64,000 bases of DNA from Pseudomonas sp. IAC-BECa141 (GTDB lineage Bacteria; Pseudomonadota; Gammaproteobacteria; Pseudomonadales; Pseudomonadaceae): assembly GCF_020544405.1 (NCBI RefSeq), contig NZ_CP065410.1, forward strand, positions 2,604,001-2,668,000, given 5' to 3'. The notes beneath the pieces were generated by a model. It ran no database searches and was not told the DNA's origin. It saw only the letters and a list, made by a program, of their open reading frames with translations. Shown here piece after piece: positions 19,459 to 28,051 of this stretch (its first letter is position 1; the number at the start of each line of letters is the position of its first letter). The position numbers and the translations under genes were made by a program.

Positions 19459-21585
19459 ATGCCTTCGCTCAAAACCCTGCCCGCTGCCTTGCTGGGGCTG
19501 GCCCTTGTCTGTCCGGTCAAGGCGCAATCCCAGGGACTGGAGCTGGGGCAAGTGCTGATCGGGGCCGAGGATCAGAGCGGTGAGGATGCGTCGGTGGAGG
19601 AGGCGAAGGCTCGTCTGGCCCAGGTGCCGGGTGGCAGCAACGTGGTCGATATGCGCCAGCCATTGCAGGGCCGGGTTGCCAGCAATCAGGACGTGCTGGC
19701 GTACCAGCCGGGTGTCTATGCCCAGTCGGCGGGCAACGAAGGGACGAAGATTTCGATCCGTGGTTCGGGCATCAACCGCGCTCCCGGTGCTCACGCTTCA
19801 GGGCTGTACACGATGCTCGACGGCCTGCCGCTTACCGGTCCCGGCGGCACGCCTTACGAATTGCTGGAGCCGCTGTGGCTCGACCATGTAGAAGTGCTGC
19901 GCGGCGCCAACGGCTTTGATCGCGGTGCGCTGGCGCTCGGCGGCGCCGTCGATTACGTCAGCCACACCGGCTATAACGCGCCGCTGCTGAATGTGCGCTA
20001 CGTCATGGGCAGCCACGGTTATGCCCAGCGACAAGTCAGCTCCGGTCAGGTGCTGGGCGATTTCGATTACTACCTGTCGATGACCGACGCGCATTCCGAC
20101 GGTTATCAGGATCACACCGCGAGCAAGAGCCAGGGCGTGATCGCCAACTTCGGTTATCGCTTCAATCCGAATCTGGAAACCCGCTTCTACATCCGTCACC
20201 GCGAGACCGACAACGACCTCGCCGGCCGGGTGACCAAACATTCCATCGAACATGATCCGCGTGCGGCCAACCCGGCCTACGTGACGCGCAACGACAGCCG
20301 CGATCAGCCCGGAAGCACCTTCATCGGCAACAAGACCACGTACTACATCGATGACGATTCGAGTATCCAGACCGGTCTGGTTTATCACGATTACCCGATG
20401 GACCTGCGCGAAGGCCCGAACCGCTTGAAGGTCGCGTACACCGATGTCAGCGGCACGTTCGACTACAAGCGCCGCGACACGCTCTGGGGCATGGAGAGCA
20501 ACAGCACCGTGGGCCTGCGGGTGACCAAACACCTGCCCAACGACGGTGCCAGCGAACGGGTGCGAATTCCCACCGGCAACACCGCCAGCTATGCGCCGGG
20601 CACTCACATGCGCAACTTCACTTATCAGGGTTCGGATTCTGTCCTGCACGTGGGCAACGACCTGGAAATCGCCGACGACCTTTGGCTGACCACCGGCCTC
20701 GCCGCGATCTACACCTGCCGCGAAAGCGCCGTGACCTATCCCGAAGGTGGCGGCAAGACCAGCCTCGGTGACTGGGACTACGCGCCCCGTCTGGGCCTGC
20801 GCTATCAGGTGACGCCGGATCTGCAACTGTTCGGCAACCTCAGCCGCTCGGTCGAAGCGCCGCATCCGTGGTCGCTGATCTACAGCTCCAACGTGCGGTT
20901 CCCGGCCGGCAGCGGTGCCGCCACCGGCACCCAACGCGACCCCATCAAACTGCAGAACCAGACCGCGACCACTCTGGAACTCGGCGGCCGTGGCGACAGC
21001 GCGCTCGGCGAATGGAGCCTGGCGTGGTACTACGCCCAGGTGCGCCACGAATTGCTTTCGGTGTTGCCGGACGCCAACGCCACCACGCCTTACGAACTCA
21101 ACGCCACCCCGACCGTGCACCAAGGTATTGAAGCCAGCCTCAACAGCAATCTGTGGACATCGAACGATGGCGGCAAGTTGAGCCTGCGCCAGGCCTACAC
21201 CTTCAGCGACTTCCACTACCGCGACGACGATCGCTTCGGTGACAACCGCCTGCCGGGCCTGCCGATGCATTACTACCAGGGCGAACTGCGCTACGACTTC
21301 CCGCAGGGCTTCTTCGCGGCGGTCAACACGCAACTGGTCTCGAAAACCGCAGTGGATTACGCCAACAGTTACTACGCCGATCCTTACGCCACCTTCGGCG
21401 CGACGCTCGGCTACAACGCACCCAAAGGCGACTGGCAGACCTGGATGGACATGCGCAACCTGACCGACAAGCACTACGCCGCAACCGTTACGCCGGGCTA
21501 TGACGATAAAGGACTGGACGCCGCACGCTCCACGCCGGGCGAGGGCATGGCGATGTATGTCGGGGTGTCGTGGAGTCTGCTTTGA
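19459..21585 (+). CDS. TonB-dependent outer-membrane receptor
   Basis: A 708-residue receptor with a signal peptide (LPAALLGLALVCPVKAQ), a plug domain (QDVLAYQPGVYAQSAGNEGTKISIRGSG, GLYTMLDGLPLTGP, VEVLRGANGFDRGALALGGAVDYVS) and a 22-strand-type barrel ending in a TonB_dep_Rec block (DMRNLTDKHYAATV) and terminal SLL. It takes up an iron chelate or another large ligand with TonB-ExbBD. No anti-sigma or regulator pair lies beside it. The ligand is unknown; FecA-like siderophore uptake is only one option. Confidence 0.9.
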   Translation: MPSLKTLPAALLGLALVCPVKAQSQGLELGQVLIGAEDQSGEDASVEEAKARLAQVPGGSNVVDMRQPLQGRVASNQDVLAYQPGVYAQSAGNEGTKISIRGSGINRAPGAHASGLYTMLDGLPLTGPGGTPYELLEPLWLDHVEVLRGANGFDRGALALGGAVDYVSHTGYNAPLLNVRYVMGSHGYAQRQVSSGQVLGDFDYYLSMTDAHSDGYQDHTASKSQGVIANFGYRFNPNLETRFYIRHRETDNDLAGRVTKHSIEHDPRAANPAYVTRNDSRDQPGSTFIGNKTTYYIDDDSSIQTGLVYHDYPMDLREGPNRLKVAYTDVSGTFDYKRRDTLWGMESNSTVGLRVTKHLPNDGASERVRIPTGNTASYAPGTHMRNFTYQGSDSVLHVGNDLEIADDLWLTTGLAAIYTCRESAVTYPEGGGKTSLGDWDYAPRLGLRYQVTPDLQLFGNLSRSVEAPHPWSLIYSSNVRFPAGSGAATGTQRDPIKLQNQTATTLELGGRGDSALGEWSLAWYYAQVRHELLSVLPDANATTPYELNATPTVHQGIEASLNSNLWTSNDGGKLSLRQAYTFSDFHYRDDDRFGDNRLPGLPMHYYQGELRYDFPQGFFAAVNTQLVSKTAVDYANSYYADPYATFGATLGYNAPKGDWQTWMDMRNLTDKHYAATVTPGYDDKGLDAARSTPGEGMAMYVGVSWSLL

Positions 21586-21733
21586 TCCGACGAAAGCACG
21601 GTGATTGAAACCGTTCGATCACCGGACAGCCAAACCTTCGTCCAATTGCCCGATCCGGCACGCCGGCGTACTGTGACCGGTGATGGCGCAAACCGTGACC
21701 ATCACCATAACGACAAGATCGAGTGCCTTGCCC

Positions 21734-22690
21734 ATGGACAGCCGCCTGCTGAGCGACCGCAGCAGCGTGTTTCGCCACGCTGACCCGTATGCCGTCTCCG
21801 ACTATGTGAACCAGCACGTCGGCCAGCATTTCATCGGCCTGTCCAAAACCACCCACCCGCAAGCCAGCCTCAACCACCGCAAACTCGCCGACCTCGATCT
21901 GTGCCGCATCAGCTATGGCGGCAGTGTTCGCGTCACGTCGCTCGCACTGGAAACGGTCTATCACCTGCAAGTCCTGCTGCAAGGCAACTGCCTGTGGCGC
22001 GGGCACCAGCGTGAGCATCATCTGGTGCCGGGCGAATTGCTGTTGATCAACCCGGACGATCCGGTCGACCTGACTTATTCCGACGATTGCGAGAAATTCA
22101 TCCTCAAGGTGCCGGTCAGCGTGCTGGAGTCGGTGTGCGACGAGCAGCGCTGGCTGCATCCTGCCGGCGGCATCCGGTTTCTGCGCAATCATTACCGGCT
22201 CGACGAGCTGGAAGGGTTTACCCACCTGTTGGGCATGATCTGCCAGGAAGCCGAAGCCAGCGACCCGTTGCTGCGGGTGCAGGAGCATTACGCGCAGATC
22301 GTCGGCAGCAAACTGATTTCGCTGATGAACACCAACGTCAGCCGTGAATGCCTGAGTTCGCCGAGCGTCAGTTTCGAGCGGATCCTCGACTACATCGAAC
22401 GCAACCTGAAGCGGGATCTGCCCGCTGAACACCTGGCGGCCCAGGCGAACATGAGCCCGCGTTCCCTGTACGCGCTGTTCGAACGCCAGCTCGGCGTGAC
22501 CCCGATGCAATACATCCGCCAGCGCAAGCTGGAACGCATTCATGCCTGCCTCAGCGACCCGAGCTGTCCGGTGCGCAACCTCACCGAACTGGCGCTGGAC
22601 TATGGCTTCCTGCACCTCGGCCGGTTCTCCGAAAGCTATCGCCAACAGTTCGGCGAATTGCCGTCCGTAACCTTCAAACGCCGTCACTGA
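21734..22690 (+). CDS. benR: benzoate operon activator BenR (AraC/XylS family)
   Basis: BenR activates benABCD in response to benzoate. The 318-residue protein has the AraC-binding-like N-terminal domain (SYGGSVRVTSLALETVYHLQVLLQG) and a C-terminal double HTH (LAAQANMSPRSLYALFERQLGVTPMQYIRQRKLERI, LTELALDYGFLHLGRFSESYRQQFGELP). The ATG at 21734 gives the usual BenR length; an upstream GTG/ATG pair at 21680 would add 18 residues. It lies 141 bp before benA in the same direction. Two matching operators stand in that gap. Confidence 0.93.
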   Translation: MDSRLLSDRSSVFRHADPYAVSDYVNQHVGQHFIGLSKTTHPQASLNHRKLADLDLCRISYGGSVRVTSLALETVYHLQVLLQGNCLWRGHQREHHLVPGELLLINPDDPVDLTYSDDCEKFILKVPVSVLESVCDEQRWLHPAGGIRFLRNHYRLDELEGFTHLLGMICQEAEASDPLLRVQEHYAQIVGSKLISLMNTNVSRECLSSPSVSFERILDYIERNLKRDLPAEHLAAQANMSPRSLYALFERQLGVTPMQYIRQRKLERIHACLSDPSCPVRNLTELALDYGFLHLGRFSESYRQQFGELPSVTFKRRH

Positions 22691-22732
22691 ATCCACGCCC
22701 CGAAACAATCTGAAGCACCTGGCGCGCCGTCC

Positions 22733-22768
22733 TGCACAAAACGGATAGCACTCTGCAGGATTCGGATA
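22733..22768 (+). promoter_or_regulatory. tandem BenR/XylS operator of benA
   Basis: Two direct copies of TGCA-N6-GGATA lie at 22733-22747 and 22754-22768, spaced 21 bp. This matches the XylS/BenR consensus TGCA-N6-GGnTA and the spacing known from the TOL Pm promoter. The proximal site would overlap the -35 region. Confidence 0.9.
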
Positions 22769-22789
22769 TTGCCGCCCGCGTTGCCTCCC

Positions 22790-22803
22790 TAATCTGGCCT
22801 GGC
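22790..22803 (+). promoter_or_regulatory. predicted benA -10 element and start point
   Basis: TAATCT at 22790-22795 sits where a -10 box should fall if the proximal BenR site covers -49 to -35 as in Pm. That places the start of transcription at about 22803. No good -35 hexamer is present, as expected for an activator-dependent promoter. Confidence 0.6.
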
Positions 22804-22806
22804 CTG

Positions 22807-22817
22807 AACAATAACAA
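22807..22817 (+). promoter_or_regulatory. Hfq/Crc-type motif at the benA ribosome site
   Basis: AACAATAACAA, an AAnAAnAAnAA element, ends two bases before the GGAGG of benA. Catabolite repression of benzoate genes by Crc/Hfq is known in P. putida. Its use here is inferred. Confidence 0.6.
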
Positions 22818-22831
22818 TGGAGGCCCCGGCC

Positions 22832-24185
22832 ATGTCCCTGGGAATCGACTACCTCAATGCCATGCTTGAAGAGGACCCCGAGAAGGGCCTACCGCTGCAA
22901 GCGGGAAATGTTCACCGACCCGCGGCTGTTTGAACTGGAGATGGCGCACATCTTCGAAGGCAACTGGATCTACCTCGCCCACGAAAGCCAGATCCCCAAC
23001 GCCAACGATTTTCTGACCACCACCATGGGTCGCCAACCCGTGTTCATCGCCCGCAACAAGGCCGGTGAGCTGAATGCCTTTCTCAATGCGTGCAGCCATC
23101 GCGGCGCTATGTTGTGCCGGCACAAGTCCGGCAACCGTTCCAGCTATACCTGCCCGTTCCACGGCTGGACGTTCAACAACAGCGGCAAACTGCTCAAGGT
23201 CAAGGACCCAAGCGAAGCCGGCTATCCCGAAGGCTTCAACTGCGAAGGCTCTCACGACCTGACCAAAGTCGCGCGTTTCGAATCCTATCGCGGCTTTCTG
23301 TTCGGCAGCCTGAATGCCAATGTGAAGTCGCTTGCCGAGCATCTGGGCGAGTCGGCCAAGATCATCGACATGATCGTCGATCAGTCCCCCGAGGGCCTGG
23401 AAGTGCTGCGCGGTTCCAGTTCCTACATCTACGAAGGCAACTGGAAACTCACCGCCGAAAATGGTGCCGATGGCTATCACGTCAGCTCCGTGCACTGGAA
23501 CTACGCCGCTACTCAGAATCAGCGTCAGCAGCGCGACGCCGGAGAAGAAATCAAGACCATGAGCGCCGGCAGCTGGGCGAAAAAGGGCGGTGGTTTCTAC
23601 TCGTTCGACCACGGCCATCTGCTGCTCTGGACCCGCTGGGCCAACCCCGAAGACCGTCCGGCCTACGAGCGCCGTGATGAGCTGGCGCGGGACTTCGGCC
23701 AGGCCCGTGCCGACTGGATGATCGAGAACTCGCGCAACCTGTGCCTGTACCCCAACGTGTACCTGATGGATCAGTTCAGCTCGCAGATCCGCATCGCCCG
23801 GCCGATCTCTGTCGACAAGACCGAGATCACCATCTACTGCATCGCCCCCAAAGGCGAAAGCGCGGAGGCCCGGGCCAAACGCATTCGCCAGTACGAAGAC
23901 TTCTTCAACGTCAGCGGCATGGCCACCCCGGATGACCTCGAAGAGTTCCGCTCGTGTCAGACCGGCTACGGCGCCGGGCGCGGCTGGAACGATATGTCCC
24001 GTGGCGCGACGCATTGGGTCGAAGGCGCGGACGCGGCGGCCGAGGAAATCGACCTCAAGCCCTTGCTGTCCGGCATGCGCACCGAGGACGAAGGCCTGTT
24101 CGTGCTGCAACACAAGTACTGGCAGGAAACCATGCTCAAGGCTGCTTCCACCGAGCCGGATCTGATTCCCGTGGAGGCTGTGTGA
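22832..24185 (+). CDS. benA: benzoate 1,2-dioxygenase large subunit, apparent frameshift near codon 19
   Basis: BenA is the Rieske/non-haem iron oxygenase subunit that turns benzoate into its cis-1,2-dihydrodiol. The natural start (22832, after GGAGG) reads [19 protein letters not shown], then runs into a TGA at 22931-22933. The rest of the protein, from [14 protein letters not shown] to the stop at 24185, lies in another frame. A two-base loss (or one-base gain) near 22888-22891 explains this. The Rieske ligands are intact (CSHRGAML to CPFHGW), as is the catalytic region ([13 protein letters not shown]). The downstream frame has an ATG at 22857 but no ribosome site there. It is either a sequencing error or a recent inactivating mutation. 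Confidence 0.88.
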
Positions 24186-24673
24186 TGAGCAATCTCTACG
24201 ACACCGTGCGCAATTTCCTCTACCGCGAGGCGCGCTATCTGGACGACGGCCAGTGGGACCAGTGGCTGGAACTCTACGCCGCCGACGCCAGTTTCTGGAT
24301 GCCGGCCTGGGACGACCACGACACCCTGACCGAAGACCCGCAAAGCGAAATCTCGCTGATCTGGTACGGCAACCGTGGCGGCCTCGAAGACCGGGTATTC
24401 CGGATCAAGACCGAGCGCTCCAGCGCAACGATTCCCGACACCCGCACCTCGCACAACCTCAGCAACATCGAGATCGTCGAGCAGGGCGAAGGCCAATGTC
24501 AGGTGCGCTTCAACTGGCACACCCTGAGCTTTCGTTATCAGGTCACCGACAGTTACTTCGGCACCAGCTTCTACACCCTCGATCTGCGCGGCGAACAGCC
24601 GTTGATCAAGGCCAAGAAAGTCGTGCTGAAGAACGATTACGTCCGTCAGGTCATCGACATCTATCACATCTGA
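24185..24673 (+). CDS. benB: benzoate 1,2-dioxygenase small subunit
   Basis: A 162-residue ring-hydroxylating dioxygenase beta subunit (SnoaL-like fold). It has the typical N-terminal NFLYREARYLDDGQWDQWLELYAADASFWMP and the C-terminal VLKNDYVRQVIDIYHI. It forms the hexamer with BenA. The ATG shares one base with the benA stop codon, so translation is coupled; premature termination in benA could therefore also reduce BenB. Confidence 0.95.
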   Translation: MSNLYDTVRNFLYREARYLDDGQWDQWLELYAADASFWMPAWDDHDTLTEDPQSEISLIWYGNRGGLEDRVFRIKTERSSATIPDTRTSHNLSNIEIVEQGEGQCQVRFNWHTLSFRYQVTDSYFGTSFYTLDLRGEQPLIKAKKVVLKNDYVRQVIDIYHI

Positions 24674-24718
24674 TCGAGCGGCGGCGAGCCGGGCTCGACG
24701 CTGTGAGCGAGGTGCACC

Positions 24719-25726
24719 ATGAGTTTCCAGATCGCACTGAATTTCGAAGACGGGGTCACCCGTTTCATCGAGGCCTCGGGCCACGAAACCGTTGCCGACG
24801 CGGCCTACCGCCAGGGCATCAACATTCCGCTGGATTGCCGCGACGGCGCCTGCGGTACCTGCAAGTGTTTCGCCGAGGCCGGGCGATACGACATGGGCGA
24901 CAACTTCATCGAAGACGCCTTGAGTGAAGACGAACTGGCCCAGGGTTACGTCCTGACTTGCCAGATGCGCGCCGAAAGCGATTGCGTGGTACGGGTGCCG
25001 GTGGGCTCGCAGGTCTGCAAGACCGGGCAGGCGAGTTATCAGGCGGCGATCAGCGATGTTCGTCAGCTCTCCGAAAGCACCATCGCGCTGTCGCTCAAGG
25101 GTGAGTCCCTGAGCAAACTGGCATTCCTGCCGGGGCAATACGTCAACCTGCAAGTGCCGGGCAGCGAGCAATCGCGCGCCTATTCCTTCAGCTCGTTGCA
25201 GAAGAACGGCGAGGTCAGTTTCCTGATCCGCAATGTCCCCGGCGGCTTGATGAGCAGTTTCCTGACCGGGCTGGCCAAGGCTGGCGACAGCCTGAATCTG
25301 GCCGGGCCGCTGGGCAGTTTCTACTTGCGCGAGATCAAGCGGCCGCTGTTGCTGTTGGCCGGCGGTACCGGGCTGGCGCCATTCACGGCGATGTTGGAGA
25401 AGATCGCCGAGCAAGGCAGCGAGCACCCGGTTCACCTGATCTACGGCGTGACCAACGATTTCGATCTGGTGGAACTCGACCGCCTCGAAGCCTTCGCCGC
25501 GCGGATTCCGAATTTCAGCTTCAGCGCCTGCGTGGCCAATCCGCAGAGCCAGCACCCGCTCAAGGGCTACGTCACCCAGCACATCGAGCCGCGCCACCTC
25601 AACGAAGGCGACGTCGACGTGTACCTGTGCGGCCCGCCGCCGATGGTCGAGGCGGTCAGCCAGTACATCCGCGAACAGGGCATCACGCCGGCGAACTTCT
25701 ACTACGAGAAATTCGCGGCGGCCTGA
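24719..25726 (+). CDS. benC: benzoate dioxygenase electron-transfer component
   Basis: A 335-residue NADH:acceptor reductase. It has an N-terminal plant-type [2Fe-2S] ferredoxin domain (CRDGACGTCKCF, with a fourth Cys in YVLTCQM), an FAD-binding barrel (RAYSFSS) and a C-terminal NAD domain (LLLAGGTGLAPFTAML, YLCGPPPMVEAV). It passes electrons from NADH to BenAB. The gene lies 45 bp after benB. Confidence 0.95.
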   Translation: MSFQIALNFEDGVTRFIEASGHETVADAAYRQGINIPLDCRDGACGTCKCFAEAGRYDMGDNFIEDALSEDELAQGYVLTCQMRAESDCVVRVPVGSQVCKTGQASYQAAISDVRQLSESTIALSLKGESLSKLAFLPGQYVNLQVPGSEQSRAYSFSSLQKNGEVSFLIRNVPGGLMSSFLTGLAKAGDSLNLAGPLGSFYLREIKRPLLLLAGGTGLAPFTAMLEKIAEQGSEHPVHLIYGVTNDFDLVELDRLEAFAARIPNFSFSACVANPQSQHPLKGYVTQHIEPRHLNEGDVDVYLCGPPPMVEAVSQYIREQGITPANFYYEKFAAA

Positions 25727-25753
25727 GTCTTCTTTCTGAATTGCGAGGTTGTC

Positions 25754-26515
25754 ATGAACAACAGATTCGCCAACAAGGTCGCGCTGGTCACCGGCGCGGC
25801 GCAGGGCATCGGTCGCCGGGTGTGCGAGCGCTTGCTGAAGGAGGGCGCGCAGGTCATCGCCGTCGACCGCTCCGGGCTGGTTCACGAACTGCAGGGCGAG
25901 AGCGTGCTGTCGCTGACCGCCGACCTTGAGCAATACGCCGATTGCGCCCGGGTGATGAACGCCGCCATCGATGCGTTCGGGCGTCTGGATGTGCTGGTCA
26001 ATAACGTCGGCGGCACCATTTGGGCCAAGCCGTTCGAGCATTACGAAGTCGAGCAGATCGAGGCCGAAGTGCGCCGCTCGTTGTTCCCGACGCTGTGGTG
26101 CTGCCACGCCGCGTTGCCATACATGCTCAAGCAGGGATGCGGCGCGATCGTCAATGTGTCGTCGATCGCGACCCGCAGCCTGAACCGCGTCCCCTACGGC
26201 GCGGCGAAGGGCGGAATCAATGCGCTCACAGCCTGCCTGGCCTTCGAGAATGCCGAGCGCGGGATCCGGGTCAACGCCACCGCGCCCGGCGGCACCGAAG
26301 CGCCGCCCCGGCGCATCCCGCGCAACACCGCCGAACAGTCCGCGCAGGAACAGGCCTGGTACCAGGAAATCGTCGCGCAAACCCTCGATAGCAGCCTGAT
26401 GAAACGCTACGGAACCATTGATGAACAGGTCGGCGCGATCCTGTTTCTCGCCTCGGACGACGCCTCCTACATCACCGGCGTGACCCTGCCGGTCGGCGGC
26501 GGTGACCTTGGTTGA
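25754..26515 (+). CDS. benD: benzoate cis-diol dehydrogenase
   Basis: A 253-residue short-chain dehydrogenase with the NAD motif TGAAQGIGRRV and catalytic residues in NVSSIATRS and PYGAAKGG. It re-aromatises the benzoate cis-1,2-dihydrodiol with decarboxylation, giving catechol and NADH. It follows benC by 27 bp and precedes catB by 22 bp. Confidence 0.95.
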   Translation: MNNRFANKVALVTGAAQGIGRRVCERLLKEGAQVIAVDRSGLVHELQGESVLSLTADLEQYADCARVMNAAIDAFGRLDVLVNNVGGTIWAKPFEHYEVEQIEAEVRRSLFPTLWCCHAALPYMLKQGCGAIVNVSSIATRSLNRVPYGAAKGGINALTACLAFENAERGIRVNATAPGGTEAPPRRIPRNTAEQSAQEQAWYQEIVAQTLDSSLMKRYGTIDEQVGAILFLASDDASYITGVTLPVGGGDLG

Positions 26516-26537
26516 TCACGCTTGAATGGACACTGAA

Positions 26538-27659
26538 ATGAACCGGATCCTGATTGAAAACCTGTCGGCGATCATTGTCGACCTGCCGACCATCCGCCCG
26601 CACAAACTGGCGATGCACACGATGCAGAACCAGACGCTGGTGATCCTGCGCCTGCGTTGCAGCGACGGTATCGAAGGCATCGGCGAAGCCACCACCATCG
26701 GCGGCCTGGCCTACGGCTACGAAAGCCCGGAAAGCATCAAGGCCAACATCGACGCGCACCTGGCGCCGGCGCTGATCGGCATGGACGCAGACAACATCAA
26801 CGCCGCGATGCAGAAACTCGACAAGATCGCCAAGGGCAACACCTTCGCCAAGTCCGGCATCGAGAGCGCTTTGCTCGACGCCCAAGGCAAACGCCTCGGC
26901 CTGCCCGTAAGCGAACTGCTCGGTGGCCGGGTCCGCGACAGCCTCGAAGTGGCCTGGACCCTGGCCAGCGGCGACACCGTCCGCGATATCGCCGAAGCCG
27001 AACAAATGCTGGAAGCGCGGCGGCACCGGATCTTCAAGTTGAAGATCGGCGCCAACCCGCTGGAGCAGGATCTCAAACACGTCGTGGCGATCAAAAAAGC
27101 CCTGGGCGAACGCGCCAGTGTGCGGGTCGACGTCAACCAGTACTGGGACGAGTCGCAGGCGATTCGTGGCTGTCAGATGCTCGGCGACAACGGCATCGAC
27201 CTGATCGAACAGCCGATCTCGCGGGTCAACCGCTCCGGGCAGATTCGCCTGAACCAGCGCAGCCCGGCGCCGATCATGGCCGACGAATCGATTGAAAGCG
27301 TCGAGGACGCGTTCAGCCTCGCCGCCGACGGCGCCGCCAGCGTATTCGCCCTGAAAATTGCCAAGAACGGTGACCCGCGCGCCGTGTTGCGCACCGCGCA
27401 AATCGCCGAAGCCGCCGGCATCGCTTTGTACGGCGGCACGATGCTTGAGGGTTCCGTCGGCACTTTGGCCTCGGCCCACGCTTTCCTCACCCTCAGGCAA
27501 CTGACCTGGGACACCGAGCTGTTCGGCCCGCTGTTGCTGACCGAAGACATCGTCACCGAGCGCCCGCAATACCGCGACTTCCACCTGCACATTCCACGCA
27601 CCCCGGGCCTGGGCCTCGCGCTGGATGAAGAGCGTCTGGCGCGTTTTCGCCGGCATTGA
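26538..27659 (+). CDS. catB: muconate cycloisomerase
   Basis: CatB converts cis,cis-muconate to muconolactone. The 373-residue enolase-superfamily protein has the catalytic KLKIGAN lysine pair, metal ligands in RVDVNQYWD, DLIEQPI and IMADES, and the late lysine in VFALKIAKNG. I use the ATG at 26538 by comparison with CatB lengths; an ATG at 26526 adds four residues. It lies directly behind benD, with no catR gene between them. Confidence 0.95.
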   Translation: MNRILIENLSAIIVDLPTIRPHKLAMHTMQNQTLVILRLRCSDGIEGIGEATTIGGLAYGYESPESIKANIDAHLAPALIGMDADNINAAMQKLDKIAKGNTFAKSGIESALLDAQGKRLGLPVSELLGGRVRDSLEVAWTLASGDTVRDIAEAEQMLEARRHRIFKLKIGANPLEQDLKHVVAIKKALGERASVRVDVNQYWDESQAIRGCQMLGDNGIDLIEQPISRVNRSGQIRLNQRSPAPIMADESIESVEDAFSLAADGAASVFALKIAKNGDPRAVLRTAQIAEAAGIALYGGTMLEGSVGTLASAHAFLTLRQLTWDTELFGPLLLTEDIVTERPQYRDFHLHIPRTPGLGLALDEERLARFRRH

Positions 27660-27677
27660 TTCCCCAAGGAGAACGCC

Positions 27678-27968
27678 ATGCTGTTCCACGTAAAAATGAC
27701 CGTGAAGTTGCCCGCCGACATGGACCCGGCCGTTGCCACCCGGCTCAAGGCCGACGAGAAGGAACTCGCCCAGCGCCTGCAACGCGAAGGCCAGTGGCGC
27801 CACCTCTGGCGCATCGCCGGGCACTACGCCAATTACAGCGTGTTCGACGTTCCGAGCGTCGAAGCCTTGCACAACACCCTGATGCTGCTGCCGCTGTTTC
27901 CCTACATGGAAATCGAAATCGACGGCCTCTGCCGCCATCCCTCGTCGATCCACGCCGACGACCGCTGA
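27678..27968 (+). CDS. catC: muconolactone delta-isomerase
   Basis: A 96-residue MIase with the N-terminal MLFHVKMTVKLPADMDP and the blocks GQWRHLWRIAGHYANYSVFD and LPLFPYMEIEIDGLCRHPS. It isomerises muconolactone to 3-oxoadipate enol-lactone. AAGGAG precedes the start, 18 bp after catB. Confidence 0.95.
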   Translation: MLFHVKMTVKLPADMDPAVATRLKADEKELAQRLQREGQWRHLWRIAGHYANYSVFDVPSVEALHNTLMLLPLFPYMEIEIDGLCRHPSSIHADDR

Positions 27969-28028
27969 GCCCAAAAAATGAATCCACCGCTGAAACCTGT
28001 GGTTGATCCGAGAGAGCTGAGTAAACAC

Positions 28029-28036
28029 AACAACAA
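28029..28036 (+). promoter_or_regulatory. Hfq/Crc-type motif before catA
   Basis: AACAACAA lies just upstream of the GATGAGGTG ribosome site of catA. It fits the AAnAAnAA consensus, so catA translation may be catabolite-repressed separately from catBC. Confidence 0.55.
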
Positions 28037-28051
28037 GATGAGGTGAACACC

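Noticed and set aside
19798..21474. 558-codon minus-strand frame opposite the TonB receptor
   Set aside because: His/Val/Gly-rich shadow without domain features; the receptor on the plus strand is intact.
23966..26380. 804-codon minus-strand frame across benA-benD
   Set aside because: It spans several real genes in antisense, a common effect of GC-rich third positions.
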